Shown: positions 25,595 through 35,420 of the stretch, piece after piece | Layout: each line of letters starts with the position of its first letter | Numbering within the stretch: position 1 is the first letter of the stretch | NCBI GenBank assembly: GCA_945865725.1 | Contig: CAMBEO010000011.1 | Coordinates: 1-56,970, forward strand | Reading direction: 5' to 3' | DNA length: 56,970 nucleotides | Origin: Thermoflexus hugenholtzii JAD2 | GTDB taxonomy: Bacteria; Chloroflexota; UBA11872; UBA12225 | Made by a program: the position numbers and the translations under genes | The notes under the pieces: generated by a model | Database searches by the model: none | Told to the model about the DNA's origin: nothing | What the model saw: only the letters and a program-made list of their open reading frames with translations

Positions 25595-27694
25595 CTAGCC
25601 CGCGTGGATGTGGGGCCGGATCAGCGGGTTCGGCTCGACCTGCCTGAGGATCTCCCGCGTCATGGTCGCGGTCTCGCCCTCGCCCCAGAACAGGAACCGC
25701 GCCGCGTGCCAGAGGGGGCTTCCCTCCGTCCACGTGAGGTATGCGTGAGGCACGACCCGGTAGACACCGTCCTCGTTGACCTGGTTCCGCATCCACATCA
25801 GCACGGCGGCGATTGTCGGTGCGACCGACGCGCCTTCGACGCGCAAGACACGGAAGGTCTCATCCCCCGTGATGAACTCGCCCGTGATGGTGCACTCGGC
25901 CACTTGGAAGTCAGACGAGTCCTTGACATCGACCTCGAGGAACACGACGTCGTCGCCGATCGGCGTGTTGAACGCCTCCTGTTCCTGCGTCAGCTTCTCG
26001 CGATAGTGGTTGTAGCTCCGTTCCCCCGGCCGGTCGCACATCACGCTCAGGCGCCCGTCCCGCACGGAATCCCGGATGATCGCGAGGGCCGTCTGGTCGG
26101 CGTTGATCATCGACAGGTCGGTGCGGAGCTCGAACGACCGGTAGATGCGTGACACGATCGAAGTAGCCACAATAAAGATAATGAAGAGGATGGCAATGCG
26201 CAATCCGTCGGGGCGTTCGATAGCGCTGACGCCCAAAGTATAGGTGAATATCAATGTGATGACCGAGAAGTAGACGGCCTGCGCGCGCCTGGCTTCGCTG
26301 TGGTACTTCAGCGCAACCGCGAACGCGGCACTTGTCATTAGAGCGAGGACGCCCGTCGCATATGCGGCGCCCTGAGCATCGACATCCGCGTCGAACAGGA
26401 TTGTGACGCCGAAACTCATCGTCGTGATGACTAGGACCAGCGGACGCACCGAGGAGATGAACTGTGGGGCCATGCCGTAACGTGGGAGGTAGTTCGGGAT
26501 CAAGTTCAGCAGGCCGGCCATTGCGGAGGCGCCCGCGAACCAGAGGATGGCGATCGTTGAGAGGTCGTACGCCGTCCCGAAGACGGGTCCGAGGTACCGA
26601 TACGCGAGGTAAGCCAAGGCACGACCATTCGCCTTCCCCCCCGTCAAGAATTCCTCGGCGGGGATCAGCGTCGTAGTCGCCACGCTGGTAAAGATCAGAA
26701 AGACCGACATGATCGCCGCCGCGGAGATGAGTAGCTTCCGCGCGTTCCTAATCCGCCCAAGCGGGCGCTCATACGTGTCTCCCGGTGCGCCTTGAATTTG
26801 AGGCATCACCGCTACGCCGGTTTCAAAACCCGATAGGCCGAGAGCGAGCTTGGGGAACAGCAACGCGGCGGCCAAAACCACTCGCGTCGGGTTCCCCCAC
26901 CCAATGATTAGCGCATCCTGCCAATCGAGCAGTACCTGCGGGCGGGAGATCATATCGGTGACCGCAAGCGCTACTACCACAGCATTCAATGCAAGGTATA
27001 CGACGACGAGCAGAACGGCTACATTGATCGCTTCGCCAAATCCGTAGAGGAATACGAATCCAAGCAACCCAACGAGTATGAGCGTGACGGGCAGTCTCTG
27101 CCCGTGCAAGTACTCCGTGACGACGGGATTCTCGAGGATATGTGCGGTCGCGTCCGCCGCTGAAAGCGTAATGGTGATAATCCAGCCGGTCGCGGCGAAC
27201 CCAAGCAGGGCCAAAATGAACGCTTTGCCTTTCCACCGGGAGAGAAGGCCCCGAAGCATGAGAATCGAGCCTTCGCCATGCGGGCTCTCGTTCGCGACCT
27301 TGATATAGATCGGCATGGCTCCAAAGAGCGTCACAAGAACCAAGATCACCGTCGCGATCGGTGACAGCGCGCCGGCGGCAACGAAGGCAATGCTTGGCTG
27401 ATACCCAAGGGTGGAGAAGTAGTCAACTCCGGTCAGGCACATCACGCGCCACCAGGAATGCGTGTGCTCGCGCCCGACGTGCTCGGGATCGCGTTCGAAG
27501 TCGTGGGTGCGTTTCGACTCGGTTGCGCCCTGGTGTTCCAACAGCCACGCCCCGACCGCATTGACTAACCCTCCCGGGCGTGCCTGGGCCGGAAATGGGT
27601 CGGGGGATACGTAGGCTCGCCGTGCAACCGGGCGGTTTCCCGGATCCTCGGGACTGACATCGTGATCGGACGGGCGGACGGGCGAAGTCGTCAC
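25595..27694 (-). CDS. APC-superfamily amino acid permease
   Basis: The 699-residue protein has a polar N-terminus of about 80 residues, then roughly twelve membrane segments starting at [13 protein letters not shown] (about 89-101), a motif typical of one group of APC-superfamily permeases. Inner segments carry ESPHGEGS and SGFETGV. After about residue 520 comes a soluble domain of about 180 residues. It should import an amino acid or related amine by cation symport. GTG 27694 has AAGGA seven bases upstream and a 7-bp hairpin just before that site. It probably forms an operon with the MlrC-aminotransferase fusion. The middle of the gene (about 26.1-27.3 kb) is less GC-rich than its surroundings. 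Confidence 0.88.
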   Translation of the reverse strand: MTTSPVRPSDHDVSPEDPGNRPVARRAYVSPDPFPAQARPGGLVNAVGAWLLEHQGATESKRTHDFERDPEHVGREHTHSWWRVMCLTGVDYFSTLGYQPSIAFVAAGALSPIATVILVLVTLFGAMPIYIKVANESPHGEGSILMLRGLLSRWKGKAFILALLGFAATGWIITITLSAADATAHILENPVVTEYLHGQRLPVTLILVGLLGFVFLYGFGEAINVAVLLVVVYLALNAVVVALAVTDMISRPQVLLDWQDALIIGWGNPTRVVLAAALLFPKLALGLSGFETGVAVMPQIQGAPGDTYERPLGRIRNARKLLISAAAIMSVFLIFTSVATTTLIPAEEFLTGGKANGRALAYLAYRYLGPVFGTAYDLSTIAILWFAGASAMAGLLNLIPNYLPRYGMAPQFISSVRPLVLVITTMSFGVTILFDADVDAQGAAYATGVLALMTSAAFAVALKYHSEARRAQAVYFSVITLIFTYTLGVSAIERPDGLRIAILFIIFIVATSIVSRIYRSFELRTDLSMINADQTALAIIRDSVRDGRLSVMCDRPGERSYNHYREKLTQEQEAFNTPIGDDVVFLEVDVKDSSDFQVAECTITGEFITGDETFRVLRVEGASVAPTIAAVLMWMRNQVNEDGVYRVVPHAYLTWTEGSPLWHAARFLFWGEGETATMTREILRQVEPNPLIRPHIHAG

Positions 27695-28096
27695 GGTGAG
27701 TTCCTTATAGGGCCGTCACTTGCGGCCCTGGATCAGACTGACACGCCATGGAAGCGAGATCCAACCATTTGGCGCATCGAAGCCTGCGTGCGTCGCGTGG
27801 TGCCCCATGACAAGCTGGGACGAACCGAATCATTCTCGCCCGCGCGGAGGGACGGGCGAAATGATAGCGCCCGCCCGAGTCCCGGTCCGGTGGACCCCGT
27901 CTGGGCCAACGGTGCGGAGCACTAATTGGGTCGACGCGTAGCCCAGAACCGGGGGCAGCGAAGTCCCGTACGTTCCGACCGAGGGCAGGGGGATGCCGGC
28001 CAGACCCGGTCGGTTGGTCTCGCACAAGGACGAGCCGGTGCCGAGCTTGCGCCCGAGCGGTTACGGTAGGTCGGGCGTGCGTCCTGCCGAGTACAC
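27695..28096. other. divergent intergenic region between permease and aminotransferase genes
   Basis: This 402-base region should hold two divergent promoters and the permease leader. Apart from the hairpin at 27709-27729, nothing was recognised. I compared it by eye with ydaO, glycine and lysine riboswitch cores without a match. Confidence 0.5.
27709..27729 (-). promoter_or_regulatory. 7-bp hairpin next to the permease ribosome-binding site
   Basis: On the minus strand AGGGCCG (27729-27723) pairs with CGGCCCT (27715-27709) around a seven-base loop. It ends two bases before the AAGGAA ribosome site. Its position suggests translational control or RNA protection; this is inferred. Confidence 0.4.
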
Positions 28097-29299
28097 GTGC
28101 GCGAGAAGGCGAGCGAGTTGGAGCCATTCGCGCTCGAGCGGTACTTCGCCCGCCACGAGTTCACCGCACCGTTCCTTCTCTCGCCGTCAGACACCGAACC
28201 GCTGGCAATGGTGGACTTGCTCGCGCTCGCGGATGACGACGCGAGATCCCGGTGGGAACGGATGGTGCTCGGCTACACCGAGAGCCGGGGCCTTCCAGCC
28301 CTTCGGACGGCGATCGCCAGTTTCGTCTCGGAGGCTTTCGGCGTCAGCCGGTGCGTGATCGGACCCGAGGACGTCCTGGTGTTCAGCTGCGCCGAGGAAG
28401 CGATCTACTGCATCGTGCGCGCAATGGTCCGGCCCGGGGATGAGGTGGCGTGCACGTGGCCTGCCTACCAGTCCCTGTTCGAGGTCGCCCGAGCGATCGG
28501 CGCGACGGTGCGCCCGATACCGCTAGTCATGGTCCGAGGATGTTGGGACCTTGACCCGGAAGCGATCCAGGAGGCCATTACCGGTCGGACGCGCCTTGTC
28601 GTCACGAACGTACCCCACAACCCGACTGGCATGGTGCCTTCGCCCGGGTCATGGTCGCTCCTCCTCGACCGGCTCGCGGAGACCGGGTCGTGGCACCTCG
28701 CGGACGAGGTCTACCGGCCGCTTGCCCATCCGGGGGTCACGCTCCCGCCATCTCCCGTACTGGATCAGCCTCGCACGATATCCCTCGGATCGGTCAGCAA
28801 GGCGTTCGGCCTCGCTGGGGTCCGCATCGGCTGGGCAGCGTGCAAGGATCCGGAGATCTTGGGACGACTGGAACAGTACAAGGACTACACCACGATCTGC
28901 GCGAGCGCTCCCTCCGAGATCCTGGCGCTCGCCGCGCTACGGGCGTGGCGGGTGATCGTCGCCGGCCAACAGGCGATCATCGACGCCAACGCCCCGGCAC
29001 TGGAATCGCTCGCCGCTTCGTTCCCAGACCTCGTGGACGTTCCAATGCCGAGCGGGGGTTCCACCGCGTTCCCGTTGTGGCGCGGTCCGGGCGATGCCGA
29101 GGCGATGGCCGATCGTGCCGTCAACGAGGCCGGCGTCATGGTCCTGCCCGGATCCGTGTTCGATCCTCGCCTCGTTGGATCCAAGGACCTCCATCTGGAG
29201 CGCCGCTTCCGGATCGGCCTCGGCCGACGCGACTTCCCTCAGGTGGCGGCGCGACTCGGCGCACATCTCTCTCGGACGTATCAAACGAGGCAAGGCTAG
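28097..29299 (+). CDS. PLP-dependent aminotransferase, class I/II
   Basis: The 400-residue fold-type I protein has the expected residues: YTESRGLPALRTAI near the N-terminus, VPHNPTG (N175), ADEVY (D203), the PLP Lys in SVSKAFGLAGVRIGW (K235) and a late Arg in RFRIGLGR. It belongs to the broad class I/II family; the N-terminal EFTAPFLLSPSDTEP stretch resembles a subgroup near capreomycidine synthase, but that is a weak hint. It begins with GTG and lies divergent from the APC permease. Its substrate is not known. Confidence 0.88.
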   Translation: MREKASELEPFALERYFARHEFTAPFLLSPSDTEPLAMVDLLALADDDARSRWERMVLGYTESRGLPALRTAIASFVSEAFGVSRCVIGPEDVLVFSCAEEAIYCIVRAMVRPGDEVACTWPAYQSLFEVARAIGATVRPIPLVMVRGCWDLDPEAIQEAITGRTRLVVTNVPHNPTGMVPSPGSWSLLLDRLAETGSWHLADEVYRPLAHPGVTLPPSPVLDQPRTISLGSVSKAFGLAGVRIGWAACKDPEILGRLEQYKDYTTICASAPSEILALAALRAWRVIVAGQQAIIDANAPALESLAASFPDLVDVPMPSGGSTAFPLWRGPGDAEAMADRAVNEAGVMVLPGSVFDPRLVGSKDLHLERRFRIGLGRRDFPQVAARLGAHLSRTYQTRQG

Positions 29300-29307
29300 C
29301 CGTCAAT

Positions 29308-29937
29308 TCAAAGCCCGGCAGGCCCGACCAGGCTTCGCCAAAGGTGCAGGCACGCCACCGTCGCGTAGGGGTGCCATGCGCCCGCTTGGGCCGCCGTAGC
29401 GACCTCGATCGGTGTGGCCTTGGTCGCGAGCCCGAGCGCGCGCCCGGCCGCGACCTGGATCCCGAGGTCCGTGGTTGCGAGGACATCGGGGCGGTTCAGC
29501 GCGAAGATCAGGTACATCTGCGCGGTCCATGCGCCAACCCCATGAAGGGCCACGAGCGAACCAATGATCGCCGCGTCTTCCATCGTGTCGAAGGCGTCGA
29601 GGTCCGTCGCCCCGTCGCGGACCTGTGTTCCGATAGCGCGCACAGCGATCGACTTGGCGCGGCTCAGACCCGCTCCGCGCAGCACCTCGTCCGGTAGGGC
29701 GGCGACCGCCCCGGGCGCGAACCCGTCGGGCACGAGAGAGATCACGCGCCCCATGATCGTCGAGGCCGCGCGCGTGGAGAGCTGCTGGCTCACGATGGAG
29801 GCGACCAGCGCCTCGAACCGGTTCCGGCGGGGCGACAGGCGCATGGGACCGTGCTCGCGGACGAGCGCCGCGAGTGGCCCGGTGCCGGCCGCGAGGTGAT
29901 CATGCGCGGCGGTCCACGGGTCGGCGGCCTCCAACAT
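29308..29937 (-). CDS. alkA: DNA-3-methyladenine glycosylase II (AlkA-like, HhH-GPD)
   Basis: The 209-residue HhH-GPD superfamily protein should excise alkylated purines. It shows SIVSQQLSTRAAS (47-59), the helix-hairpin-helix LHGVGAWTAQMYL (131-143) and the catalytic Asp in TTDLGIQ (D157). It lacks the N-terminal domain of E. coli AlkA, as in many compact bacterial homologues. The ATG at 29937 follows the stop of the S9 peptidase gene by 13 bases; longer upstream starts would overlap that gene. It is convergent with the aminotransferase gene at 28.1 kb. Confidence 0.9.
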   Translation of the reverse strand: MLEAADPWTAAHDHLAAGTGPLAALVREHGPMRLSPRRNRFEALVASIVSQQLSTRAASTIMGRVISLVPDGFAPGAVAALPDEVLRGAGLSRAKSIAVRAIGTQVRDGATDLDAFDTMEDAAIIGSLVALHGVGAWTAQMYLIFALNRPDVLATTDLGIQVAAGRALGLATKATPIEVATAAQAGAWHPYATVACLHLWRSLVGPAGL

Positions 29938-29950
29938 CGAACGACCCGGC

Positions 29951-32062
29951 TCACCCACTTGGGGGGCCCACAGAATCGCCCGGGCGGAGGAACTCGCCGA
30001 ACCAGTCAAGGATGTGGCGAAACCGCTCGAGGCGCTGGCGCGGTCGGCCGGTGCGTGACAGCTCGTGGTCAGCGTCTGGTACTCGCACGAAGCGGACCCG
30101 ATGGCCCCGCCGAGCGAGGGCCACGTAGAAGCGCTCGGCCTGTTCGATCGGGCATCGGTAGTCCTGTTCCGCGTGCATCACGAGGAGTGGCGTCCGGATC
30201 GCGTTGGCGTACGTCAGTGGCGAGTGCCGGGAAGCCAGTCCAGGGTCCTCGAACGGCGACGTTCCAAGCTCGGACGTTGCAAACCAAAAGCCGATGTCCG
30301 ATGTCCCACTGAATGACACGAAGTCATTCAGCGCGCGTTCGGAGCAGGCCGCGGCGAACTGGTCACCGTGCGCGACTAGCCATGACGTGAGGTACCCGCC
30401 GTAGCTGCCGCCCATCACGCCGGAACGCGAGCGGTCCAGGCACGGAAAGGCGTCGAGCGCCGCCCCATAGGCGGCGAGGACGTCCGCCGCATCGATGCCA
30501 CCCCAGTCGCCGCGCACCGCCCGGGCGAACTCCTCGGTCCCCCCCGTGCTCCCCCGCGGATTAGTGAAGACCACCCCATATCCTGCGCCGGCATATACCG
30601 CAAACTCGTCGAAGAATCGATCCCCGTACTGCGCATGTGGTCCACCATGGATATTGAGGAGGACCGGCACGCTTCCGGTGCGCGCTTCGTCGACCCCGGG
30701 CGGCAGCTGGACCCATGCCGTGAGCTCGGTGCCAGCCCGCGTCAATGTGATTCGGCGCGCAGGGGCAAGGGAGACTGCAAGGCGCCACGAGGCATTGAGG
30801 TCGGTCACGATGGACTCGACGCGCGCGTCTTCCGGACCGGCCAGGATCGAGACCTCGCCCGGTCTCGTCGCATCACTCCATGTGAATGCAATTGCTCCGC
30901 CGTCAGGCGCGAGCGAGAAGGCACTCACATCCCGGTCGCCTCCGATGACGACCTCGGCAGACCAGTCCCCGACCGATGACACGCCACCCCCTGTCGCGAG
31001 GTTCACGCGCACGAGCGGGACGCGGCCGTCATCCTCGACGAGGAATACGATGGATCGACCGTCCGCGGTCCACGTGGGTCTCGCTCCAGCGCTTGCGGCG
31101 ACGGCACGATCACGGGATCCGGACACGCACGTTGCCCCACCACCGGACACCGGTGCTACCCATACCCGCGGATGCCTGCCGGAGTCGAGGGGCGACGCAT
31201 GCCCGACGAAGGTGATCGTGCGCCCGTCTGGCGACCACGCCGGCCAAGCCGCCGGTCCACCGGCGGACGAGATGTGGCGCGGTTCGACTTGCTCGTGGAT
31301 TGCGTCCCGAGTGCCACCACACGTGACCGCCATGACCTGCATACCGTTGTCTCGGTCACGGGAATCGTGGCGTGCGGACACGAACGCGATCTCTCGACCG
31401 TCCGGCGACCACGCCGGGTCTGCGTGGTCATAGTCGCCTTCGGTCAGTTGCCGGGGCTCTCCCGTCCCGTCCGCATCGACGGCAAAAAGGTGCCGACGAA
31501 CGTCAATAAACCCCTCGCCGTTCCGGCGGTATTTCAGGTCCTCGATGACGCGGAAGGGCCGGGACGGCGGACGGTCCCCGGTGACGACGGGTTTGCTTGG
31601 AGTCGCTGGCGTGCCCGGCCGGTCAACCTTGGCAATGAAGGCCACCCGGCGCCCGTCAGGCGCCCATGCGATCTGCGAGACACCGCCCGGGACGCCCGTC
31701 AAGCGCCTCGCCTCGCCGCCATCGGCGCCGACGACCCAGAGTTGCGGCCGGTCGGCGCCTGGTCCGTCCAGGTCGGGACAAGGCCGTTCCGAGATGAACG
31801 CGAGCCGCCCACCATCTGGCGACCACCGGGGCGAGGTGTCGCGTCGGATCCCTGCCGTGAACTGGCGGACGTCTGCCCCGCCTCCCGCGCCCCCAACCCA
31901 GATGGACGTGATCGGTTCGTCACGTTCGAACGAGAGGCGGGTCACCGTGAACGCGAGGCGGTTCCCGTCCGGCGCGAGGGCGACGTCCCCGACCCAGGCC
32001 AAGGTCCCTAAGTCATCCGGCACCATCGGTCTGGGAGATGCGCGGCCGCCTTCGATCATCAT
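29951..32062 (-). CDS. S9-family peptidase (acylaminoacyl peptidase/prolyl oligopeptidase-like)
   Basis: The protein of about 703 residues combines a WD40-like beta-propeller (repeats of SPDGRRLAF-type strands through about residue 420) with a C-terminal alpha/beta-hydrolase domain. The nucleophile Ser lies in MGGSYGGYLTSW, the Asp in HAEQDYRCP and the His in DADHELSR. Such enzymes cleave short peptides; the propeller limits access. There is no signal peptide, so a cytosolic role is likely. The start is uncertain among ATG codons at 32062, 32059 and 32026; none has a strong ribosome site. It is divergent from the HpcH/HpaI aldolase gene. Confidence 0.9.
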   Translation of the reverse strand: MMIEGGRASPRPMVPDDLGTLAWVGDVALAPDGNRLAFTVTRLSFERDEPITSIWVGGAGGGADVRQFTAGIRRDTSPRWSPDGGRLAFISERPCPDLDGPGADRPQLWVVGADGGEARRLTGVPGGVSQIAWAPDGRRVAFIAKVDRPGTPATPSKPVVTGDRPPSRPFRVIEDLKYRRNGEGFIDVRRHLFAVDADGTGEPRQLTEGDYDHADPAWSPDGREIAFVSARHDSRDRDNGMQVMAVTCGGTRDAIHEQVEPRHISSAGGPAAWPAWSPDGRTITFVGHASPLDSGRHPRVWVAPVSGGGATCVSGSRDRAVAASAGARPTWTADGRSIVFLVEDDGRVPLVRVNLATGGGVSSVGDWSAEVVIGGDRDVSAFSLAPDGGAIAFTWSDATRPGEVSILAGPEDARVESIVTDLNASWRLAVSLAPARRITLTRAGTELTAWVQLPPGVDEARTGSVPVLLNIHGGPHAQYGDRFFDEFAVYAGAGYGVVFTNPRGSTGGTEEFARAVRGDWGGIDAADVLAAYGAALDAFPCLDRSRSGVMGGSYGGYLTSWLVAHGDQFAAACSERALNDFVSFSGTSDIGFWFATSELGTSPFEDPGLASRHSPLTYANAIRTPLLVMHAEQDYRCPIEQAERFYVALARRGHRVRFVRVPDADHELSRTGRPRQRLERFRHILDWFGEFLRPGDSVGPPSG

Positions 32063-32196
32063 CGATGGATGGTGCCGCACCGGGGGTAGCTGCCCGGCAC
32101 TCGAGACGGATGACCTCCGTCCTTCGATCCAGCGGGTCGTGGCGAAGCGGACCGGCGCGACAGCGTTCGCGCCCGGCTTGGAAGGGAGCGGTGACG

Positions 32197-32958
32197 GTGC
32201 CTCGAATCAATTTGCGGGACAGGCTGCGGCGCGGTGAGGTGGTGGGGGTCGTGAGCGGTCACCACACGACGGACATGGTCGATTGGCTCGGCCAGTTCCG
32301 GCCCGATGCGATCTGGATGGAATGCGAACACGGCCCCGGCAGTTGGGAGGAGATCGGGGACTTCTCCCGCGCGTGCGACCTCTGGGGATGCGCGTCGATC
32401 GTGCGCGTCATGTCGAATGACCCCGCGATGATCACCCGAACCCTCGATCGCGGCGCAAGCGGCATCGTGGTCCCACACGTGAATACACGCGCCGATGCGC
32501 AGCGTGTTGCAACGGCCAGCCGGTTCGGCCCTCACGGCCTGCGCGGCATGTTCGGGAGCCGGCGCTCGTACGGCGTCGAGAACCAGCATGCGGACGCGAA
32601 CGAGGAAGTCGTGACCATCGTGCTGATCGAGGAAGCGGAGGCAATCGCCAACCTCGACGAGATCCTCCAGGTTGAGGGAATCGACGTCTTTTTCGTGGCG
32701 CCGTCCGACCTGGCGCAGACGATGGGGCATACCGGCAACCCGGGCCACCCCGAGGTGCAGTCGACGATCGACCGCGCCATCGAACGGATCAGCTCCGCGG
32801 GGCGCGTGCCGGGGACGCTCGTGACGGATGCCAACCGTGAACGCTACCTCGACCTCGGTGCGCGGTTCGTGATGACCAACTGGCTGCCGTGGGTCCAGTC
32901 CGGCCTCGGTGGGTTCGATGCCGCCTTGCGGCGCCGGAATGCCGGCGGGGCCCATTGA
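32197..32958 (+). CDS. HpcH/HpaI aldolase family protein
   Basis: The 253-residue TIM-barrel protein of the HpcH/HpaI aldolase/citrate lyase family uses a divalent metal to cleave or form 2-keto-4-hydroxy acids, releasing pyruvate. The metal-site motifs are visible: AIWMECEHG (early Glu/His region), RTLDRGASGIVVPHVNT, VLIEEAEAIANLDEIL (Glu) and FVAPSDLAQTMG (Asp). GTG 32197 has AAGGGAG eight bases upstream; a GTG six bases earlier is too close. A short-chain dehydrogenase gene follows after 84 bases, and the two may act together on a sugar-derived acid. Confidence 0.88.
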   Translation: MPRINLRDRLRRGEVVGVVSGHHTTDMVDWLGQFRPDAIWMECEHGPGSWEEIGDFSRACDLWGCASIVRVMSNDPAMITRTLDRGASGIVVPHVNTRADAQRVATASRFGPHGLRGMFGSRRSYGVENQHADANEEVVTIVLIEEAEAIANLDEILQVEGIDVFFVAPSDLAQTMGHTGNPGHPEVQSTIDRAIERISSAGRVPGTLVTDANRERYLDLGARFVMTNWLPWVQSGLGGFDAALRRRNAGGAH

Positions 32959-33042
32959 TCCAGGCCCCGGCGAAGGGCGAAACTACACTTCCGGCGCGCG
33001 ACCGGGGATCGCGCGCCGGATCTGACGGAGGGACCACACGAG

Positions 33043-33897
33043 ATGGCTAGGCGGTTCGACGGCAAGGTGGCGATTGTCACCGGCGGAGCGCTAGGGATCG
33101 GTGGCGCCACCGCGCGTCGCCTTGCACGCGAAGGGGCGAAGGTCGCGATCGCGGACATTGACGTCCCGGCCGCGACGGCGAACGTCGCGCGCATCGTTGC
33201 GGAAGGCGGGGAAGCGATCGCGTTTCGGACCGATGTCGCCTACTCGGCCGATGTCGAAGCGATGGTGGCGCGCACGATCGAGGAGTGGGGGCGCCTCGAC
33301 ATGCTCGTCAACAATGCCTTCAGCGTCGCTGGAGGGGGACTGGACTCAGGGTCGATCCGCGGCGGGGCGGTCGAGGTGTCAGAGGCCGCGTGGGACCGCG
33401 GCATGGCCGTCCTGGTGAAGTCGATTTTTCTCGGGGTCAAGTACGCCGTGCCGGCGCTTCGTGCCGTCGGCGGGGGAAGCATCGTCAACCTCAGTTCCGT
33501 CCACGGCCTGATGATGGCGGAGGGGTTCCTGGTCTACGAGGCCGGTAAGTCAGCGGTCATCGGCGTCACTCGCCAGATGGCGTGCGAGTACGGCAAGGAC
33601 GCCATCAGGGTCAACACCATCTGCCCCGGCCACATCCTGACCGAGCGGCAAGGTGCCCAATGGGATGCCCACCCGGATGGCCTGCAGTTCTTCGCGGAGC
33701 AATACCCCGTACGCCGGGTCGGAACGCCTGACGACATCGCGGGCACGATCGCGTTCCTTTGCTCCGACGACGCCTCGTTTATCACCGGGCAGGCGATCGC
33801 CGTGGACGGGGGCCTGACGATCCAACTCCAGGAAAACCTTGGCGTGCGCCTCGCCAAGCACGTAAAGGCGCACCCCGACACGTGGTTGCCGTACTAG
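33043..33897 (+). CDS. short-chain dehydrogenase/reductase (SDR)
   Basis: The 284-residue classical SDR has the cofactor motif TGGALGIGG (13-21), Asp after strand 2 (ADID, NAD preference), NNAFS (90-94, in place of the NNAG motif), Ser in NLSSV and YEAGK (Y165, K169), then the ICPGHILTE segment. It should oxidise or reduce a secondary alcohol in the cytosol. A GGAGG ribosome site precedes the ATG. It follows the HpcH/HpaI aldolase and probably handles the same pathway, which I cannot name. Confidence 0.92.
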   Translation: MARRFDGKVAIVTGGALGIGGATARRLAREGAKVAIADIDVPAATANVARIVAEGGEAIAFRTDVAYSADVEAMVARTIEEWGRLDMLVNNAFSVAGGGLDSGSIRGGAVEVSEAAWDRGMAVLVKSIFLGVKYAVPALRAVGGGSIVNLSSVHGLMMAEGFLVYEAGKSAVIGVTRQMACEYGKDAIRVNTICPGHILTERQGAQWDAHPDGLQFFAEQYPVRRVGTPDDIAGTIAFLCSDDASFITGQAIAVDGGLTIQLQENLGVRLAKHVKAHPDTWLPY

Positions 33898-33983
33898 TCG
33901 TGACGGCGCTTGCCTAACCCAATCATTGCGTAGTCTGGTATCTGGATCAATACGTTCGCGATTATTTGCGCGGAGACCACGAA

Positions 33984-35072
33984 CTAGCGAATCCCGACCC
34001 GGAACTGGACATTGCGGATTGCATTATTGCCGTCCATCACCCCGGTCGTGCCCGCAAAACCAATTGGACCCATAGTTGGAAGTGACGCGCCCTGAGGGAG
34101 GAACCGGGTCGCAACGATTGCAGAGATGGCGGCAGATTCGTATTCATACCGTGCGTGCACTGATAGGATTCGTCGGGCAGTACGCAGGTGGAGGGGTCGA
34201 GCCGCCGCCCTGCCTCTAACGCGATCTCCCTTGCCGAACGGGACCCCGACCAGACGCGAAAGTCGTCAACGAAGCCGGAGAACGATGCCTGCTCTGGTCG
34301 CACGGCATGAAGTGCCCGAACGCCAAGCCATCACGACCAGGCTCGACCTCGGGGGCCGCCGGCGCCTCGTCATGTGCAGTGACAGGTAGCGCGTTACCGT
34401 CAACCACGACCACTGGCAGTCCGTCACACCACGTCACGGCCACGTGATGCCAAGTGTCCGGGCCCCACGGAGTGACAGGCCAAGCACCATAATGGCTTGG
34501 GCCTCGGGAGCCAACCGTTGATCGCGCAAGGATCTCCCGCCCTGGATCCAGATGACTGGCAACGGTGCCCCCATCCCGTCGGTCTCGGCATAGACCACGC
34601 CGTCCGCGCCTGCTTGTGGACGGAGTCACGCCCCGAAAGTCCAGTCGCCGGTGGCGCGCGATCTCAGGCCGACCCAATCCAGAACCAGTTCCGACGTACA
34701 GCCATCCAAGCCGACGACGAAGCCGTCCCCGATTGGCAGCGAAGCCGCCTCGACGCTCACGGAAACTCTCCGTGGACCCGAATGGAGTTGAGACGGCTCA
34801 GGCGTTGAACTGACCACGCCAGCCCCGCCGGAGGCGGCCGAACCAAGGATCCCAGTTGGTAACGAAGGAAAACCGACGGGCTTCGCGGCTGGCCACTCGC
34901 CCGACGGCTCCTGAATTGGGTCGGGGGGGCTCGAAACCGAGCCGTGCATCGCATCCACAACGACGCGCGACCGAAAGTCCGCGCCGACGATCCAACCGAT
35001 GCAGGCCGCTAGGGCCACTGAAGTTCCGACACCTAGGATCCAGGCCGACCGGCGCGAGATCGTCACTTCCAC
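33984..35072 (-). pseudogene. frameshifted LamG/concanavalin-domain protein
   Basis: Pieces of one protein lie in successive frames. The first (35072 to about 34630) begins with a membrane helix (SAWILGVGTSVALAACIGWIVG) and ends at a TGA at 34626. The second (about 34560 to 34300) holds the LamG core, DTWHHVAVTWCDGLPVVVVDGN. The third (about 34303 to 34190) has FVDDFRVWSGSRSAREI, the usual LamG end. A fourth frame (about 34165 to 33984) reads coherently to a TAG. At least three frame changes and one stop are needed, so the gene is broken. LamG domains bind carbohydrate or protein at the cell surface; the intact ancestor was probably an anchored surface protein. Confidence 0.7.
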
Positions 35073-35359
35073 GACGTCGCGGCCTCGTAGACAAACGTCT
35101 GGCCGCTCACCAAGCGTCGGGAGCGGAGGTCGCGGATGAACGCGCGCTCCATCGGCGAATGCGTTCAGTCTTAGTGACGGGGACCGGCCTGCCATCGCGC
35201 CTGCTCGGACCTCGCCCGACGCAAGTGAAAAGGCGATCCCACGACGTTTCCACGGCGCCGAGACTGACCTTGGCCGGGAGGGCGGATGGGAAGGAGCCTG
35301 AACGAACATCGGGCACGTCGGCACGGGGGAATGGCCGACGTTCGGATACCCCACACCGG

Positions 35360-35392
35360 GCATGTTTGGTGCGTGCATCACACCAAACATGC
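35360..35392. repeat. perfect 12-bp inverted repeat
   Basis: Arms GCATGTTTGGTG (35360-35371) and CACCAAACATGC (35381-35392) surround a nine-base loop, 29 bases past the stop of the second SDR gene on the minus strand. It could be its terminator, although no T-run follows, or an operator. Confidence 0.55.
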
Positions 35393-35420
35393 GCCGCTAA
35401 CGGCAGCAGCCTTGCCCGAG

